The position numbers and the translations under genes are program-made. Positions 62,382 through 64,000 of a stretch of 64,000 nucleotides of DNA are shown here, one piece after another. Position 1 is the first letter of the stretch. Every line of letters starts with the position of its first letter. The notes under the pieces are model-generated. The model made no database searches and was not told the origin of the DNA. It saw nothing but the letters and a program-made list of their open reading frames with translations. Source of the stretch: MED-G105 sp039025235 (GTDB lineage Bacteria; Pseudomonadota; Alphaproteobacteria; Caulobacterales; Parvularculaceae). The stretch lies in assembly GCA_039025235.1 (NCBI GenBank), contig JBCCOS010000013.1:1-64000 (forward strand), read 5' to 3'.

Positions 62382-63962
62382 ATGCGATTTGATGATAGGC
62401 ATGCATATTTATTTGGGTCTGAGGCCGACGATTTATTTGTTCCGCCATCTCAGCCATGGCGCGACGAACCGTCGGTAGGCCTGCCATCCGATGCGGGTTT
62501 ATCGCAAACGGAAGAATGGGTTTGGGGTGAGTTAGCACGCCATGGGGATGTGGACGTATCGAAAAACCCGTTTAACGAGGGATACATTTCCTCGCGCTTC
62601 CTCATATTGATTTTGTTTAACGATCCATGGCGGCGTGCTTTCTCAAAGCCTGTTATAAAAATTAAAAACGCAAAATTTCGTGACGTGATCGATTTTGAGT
62701 CACGCGTGTTTGACGGCAAGCTGGAGCTCGAAAACTGCATTTTTGAAAAAGAGGTTGTTCTAACAGGGCTCGAAATGCGGCGGTCGTTGACCCTCAACCA
62801 ATGTCAATTTCAAGCAGACCTTCTTGCCGACCGTTTATCCATGGGGGGGCTTTTTCTCATTAATGGATCGACGTTTGATGGCGTCGTTCAGATGGATGAC
62901 CTTGATATTGCGACGGACCTGATCGCCTCAGGTGCGACCTTCAATGATCTATGGTCGCTTGATGATGCCAAGGTGGATGGCTCAATAGTGTTCGGGCCGG
63001 GCAGTGTTTATCGCGGGCGCATCCAGGCGCGGCGGCTTGACGTCCGTAAAAGTCTTGATCTCAGTGGTTCTTCCTATGAGCGTGAAGTATTGCTTGTTGG
63101 TTCCACGATTCAGGAGGAGCTGTTATTAGACTCTCGGATTAAGCTCCAAAAGAACATGTTTGGAAAGGCGATTGGCAAAATGCCGCCCAACTTTATTCCG
63201 AAGGAGACGCCCGTTTGGCGCACCGATCGGGCAAAGATCAATGTGCGCAATGTTGAAACGCAGATTTTACAAAGCTCAATTGACGCCTGGCGTCATGAGA
63301 GTGGTTCGTTTGTACCGAGAGATTTAACCGGATTTCGGTTCTCTCGGCTCGGTGGTGGAGAAAATCGTGTTGAAAGTCTTCATAGGGAAGACAAAGAGGT
63401 TTTGGTCGACTGGTTAGAAAAAGACCTTCTTCGCACGGATCGCGCTTTGCCAAACAACGGATATTCACCAGCCCGTTACCGCGCTTTGGCGAAGACCCTT
63501 CGTGAAACCGGACATGAATCCAAAGCACGATATATAATGTGGGCCTTAGGGCGCGCACGGAAAAGGGCGCTGCCGAGGTTCTCTTTTTCAAAAATTATTG
63601 AGACATTGTCGGGACAGATCACGGGTTACGGCTATCAACAGATCCGCGGGCTTTTCTACTCTGTTGTTTTGATTACCGCGTTTGCAGTAATAGGGATGTT
63701 CTGGCCCTCATCGGCAACCGAGATGTCGAGAGACGTCTATTCGCTTCAAGACTGGATCTCTTGGTTAGGGTTTAGCTTTGAAAAAGCTGTTCCATTTTCC
63801 GACTTGGATCCTATTGAAGACACGTTCTTGAATGACGTTTTCGGCCCTGTCCTGCCACAAGGGATGCGTGCAGCTTTTATGCTCGAACGGGTTTTAGGGA
63901 TTATAATTATCGGTTTTGTGATTGCTGGCTTTACGGGGTGGGCTGAACGTCGCGGAGAATAA
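62382..63962 (+). CDS. Pentapeptide-like repeat protein with C-terminal membrane segments
   Basis: 526 residues. Residues about 95-260 form a repeated beta-helix-like pattern (e.g. AKFRDVIDFESRVFDGKLELENCIFEKEV, GSTFDGVVQMDDLDIATDLIASGATF). A charged middle part and two or three hydrophobic helices near the C-terminus (LFYSVVLITAFAVIGMFW, VLGIIIIGFVIAGFTGW) follow. GGGGGA precedes the ATG. The closest kind of protein is the pentapeptide repeat type with a membrane tail; function is not established. Confidence 0.75.
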   Translation: MRFDDRHAYLFGSEADDLFVPPSQPWRDEPSVGLPSDAGLSQTEEWVWGELARHGDVDVSKNPFNEGYISSRFLILILFNDPWRRAFSKPVIKIKNAKFRDVIDFESRVFDGKLELENCIFEKEVVLTGLEMRRSLTLNQCQFQADLLADRLSMGGLFLINGSTFDGVVQMDDLDIATDLIASGATFNDLWSLDDAKVDGSIVFGPGSVYRGRIQARRLDVRKSLDLSGSSYEREVLLVGSTIQEELLLDSRIKLQKNMFGKAIGKMPPNFIPKETPVWRTDRAKINVRNVETQILQSSIDAWRHESGSFVPRDLTGFRFSRLGGGENRVESLHREDKEVLVDWLEKDLLRTDRALPNNGYSPARYRALAKTLRETGHESKARYIMWALGRARKRALPRFSFSKIIETLSGQITGYGYQQIRGLFYSVVLITAFAVIGMFWPSSATEMSRDVYSLQDWISWLGFSFEKAVPFSDLDPIEDTFLNDVFGPVLPQGMRAAFMLERVLGIIIIGFVIAGFTGWAERRGE

Positions 63963-63990
63963 TGTCCGAAATATGGTGATTGTCCTGATT

Positions 63991-64000
63991 TAAAGCGCCT
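63991..64000 (+). repeat. Family B repeat, edge fragment
   Basis: The last ten or so bases (TTAAAGCGCC) match the start of the family B hairpin; the rest lies outside the window. Confidence 0.4.

Noticed and set aside
1..64000. tRNA, rRNA, CRISPR array, complete insertion sequence
   Set aside because: I looked for cloverleaf-like GGTTCGA-N-CCA ends, regular spacer arrays and transposase motifs and saw none; this is by eye only, and tRNAscan-SE or ISfinder would be decisive.

Overview
The window looks like part of a secondary replicon (large plasmid or chromid) of an alphaproteobacterium, probably marine or host-associated and growing on organic nitrogen. The evidence is a plasmid-type replication and partition module at about 52.7-59.6 kb (tyrosine recombinase, RepC-like initiator, ParA, ParB, and two identical 16-base palindromes flanking parB that should be parS). 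It is supported by alphaproteobacterial-style operons and short palindromic repeats between genes. The order and genus cannot be fixed by eye.

Left part (1-13.3 kb): an S9 peptidase cut by the window edge, an enolase-superfamily epimerase or dehydratase, a class C serine hydrolase and a DUF819 membrane protein, which may form a peptide or amino-acid-derivative utilisation group. A HigBA-type toxin-antitoxin pair and a TonB-C-domain protein follow. Next is a three-gene carnitine route (L-carnitine dehydrogenase, dehydrocarnitine cleavage enzyme, thioesterase) ending in glycine betaine, acetoacetate and CoA, then a POT-like transporter.

Middle (13.4-24.3 kb): a tight minus-strand operon, mgsABC-gmaS-mgdABCD-purU, encoding the N-methylglutamate pathway for methylamine oxidation, with the one-carbon unit handled as a tetrahydrofolate derivative. 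An XRE-cupin regulator is divergent from it and is co-transcribed with a penicillin-acylase-family Ntn hydrolase.

At 26.8-35.0 kb a divergent LysR regulator faces a six-gene minus-strand operon (short-chain dehydrogenase, GNAT, aldehyde dehydrogenase, POT transporter, CocE/NonD hydrolase, acetoacetate-decarboxylase-like protein), a catabolic unit of unknown substrate. An enoyl-CoA hydratase follows. At 36.4-41.8 kb a glutamine-synthetase homologue, aldehyde dehydrogenase, iron-type alcohol dehydrogenase and ethanolamine permease form a likely gamma-glutamyl-ethanolamide route, next to a YghU-type glutathione transferase.

At 43.2-49.5 kb lies a three-gene set usual in Planctomycetes and Verrucomicrobia: DUF1549/DUF1553 with cytochrome motifs, a Tat-exported DUF1501 protein, and a membrane cytochrome with leucine-rich repeats. 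A fumarylacetoacetase-family enzyme and a second serine hydrolase follow. The replication module is next, then a CelD-type acetyltransferase, a Fur-family regulator and a pentapeptide-like membrane protein.

Two families of about 100-140 base palindromic repeats (A and B here) lie only between genes, and family B is concentrated around the replication module. The common theme is capture of methylated and aminated small molecules (carnitine, methylamine, ethanolamine) by way of glutamyl conjugates. No rRNA, tRNA, CRISPR array or complete insertion sequence was seen.
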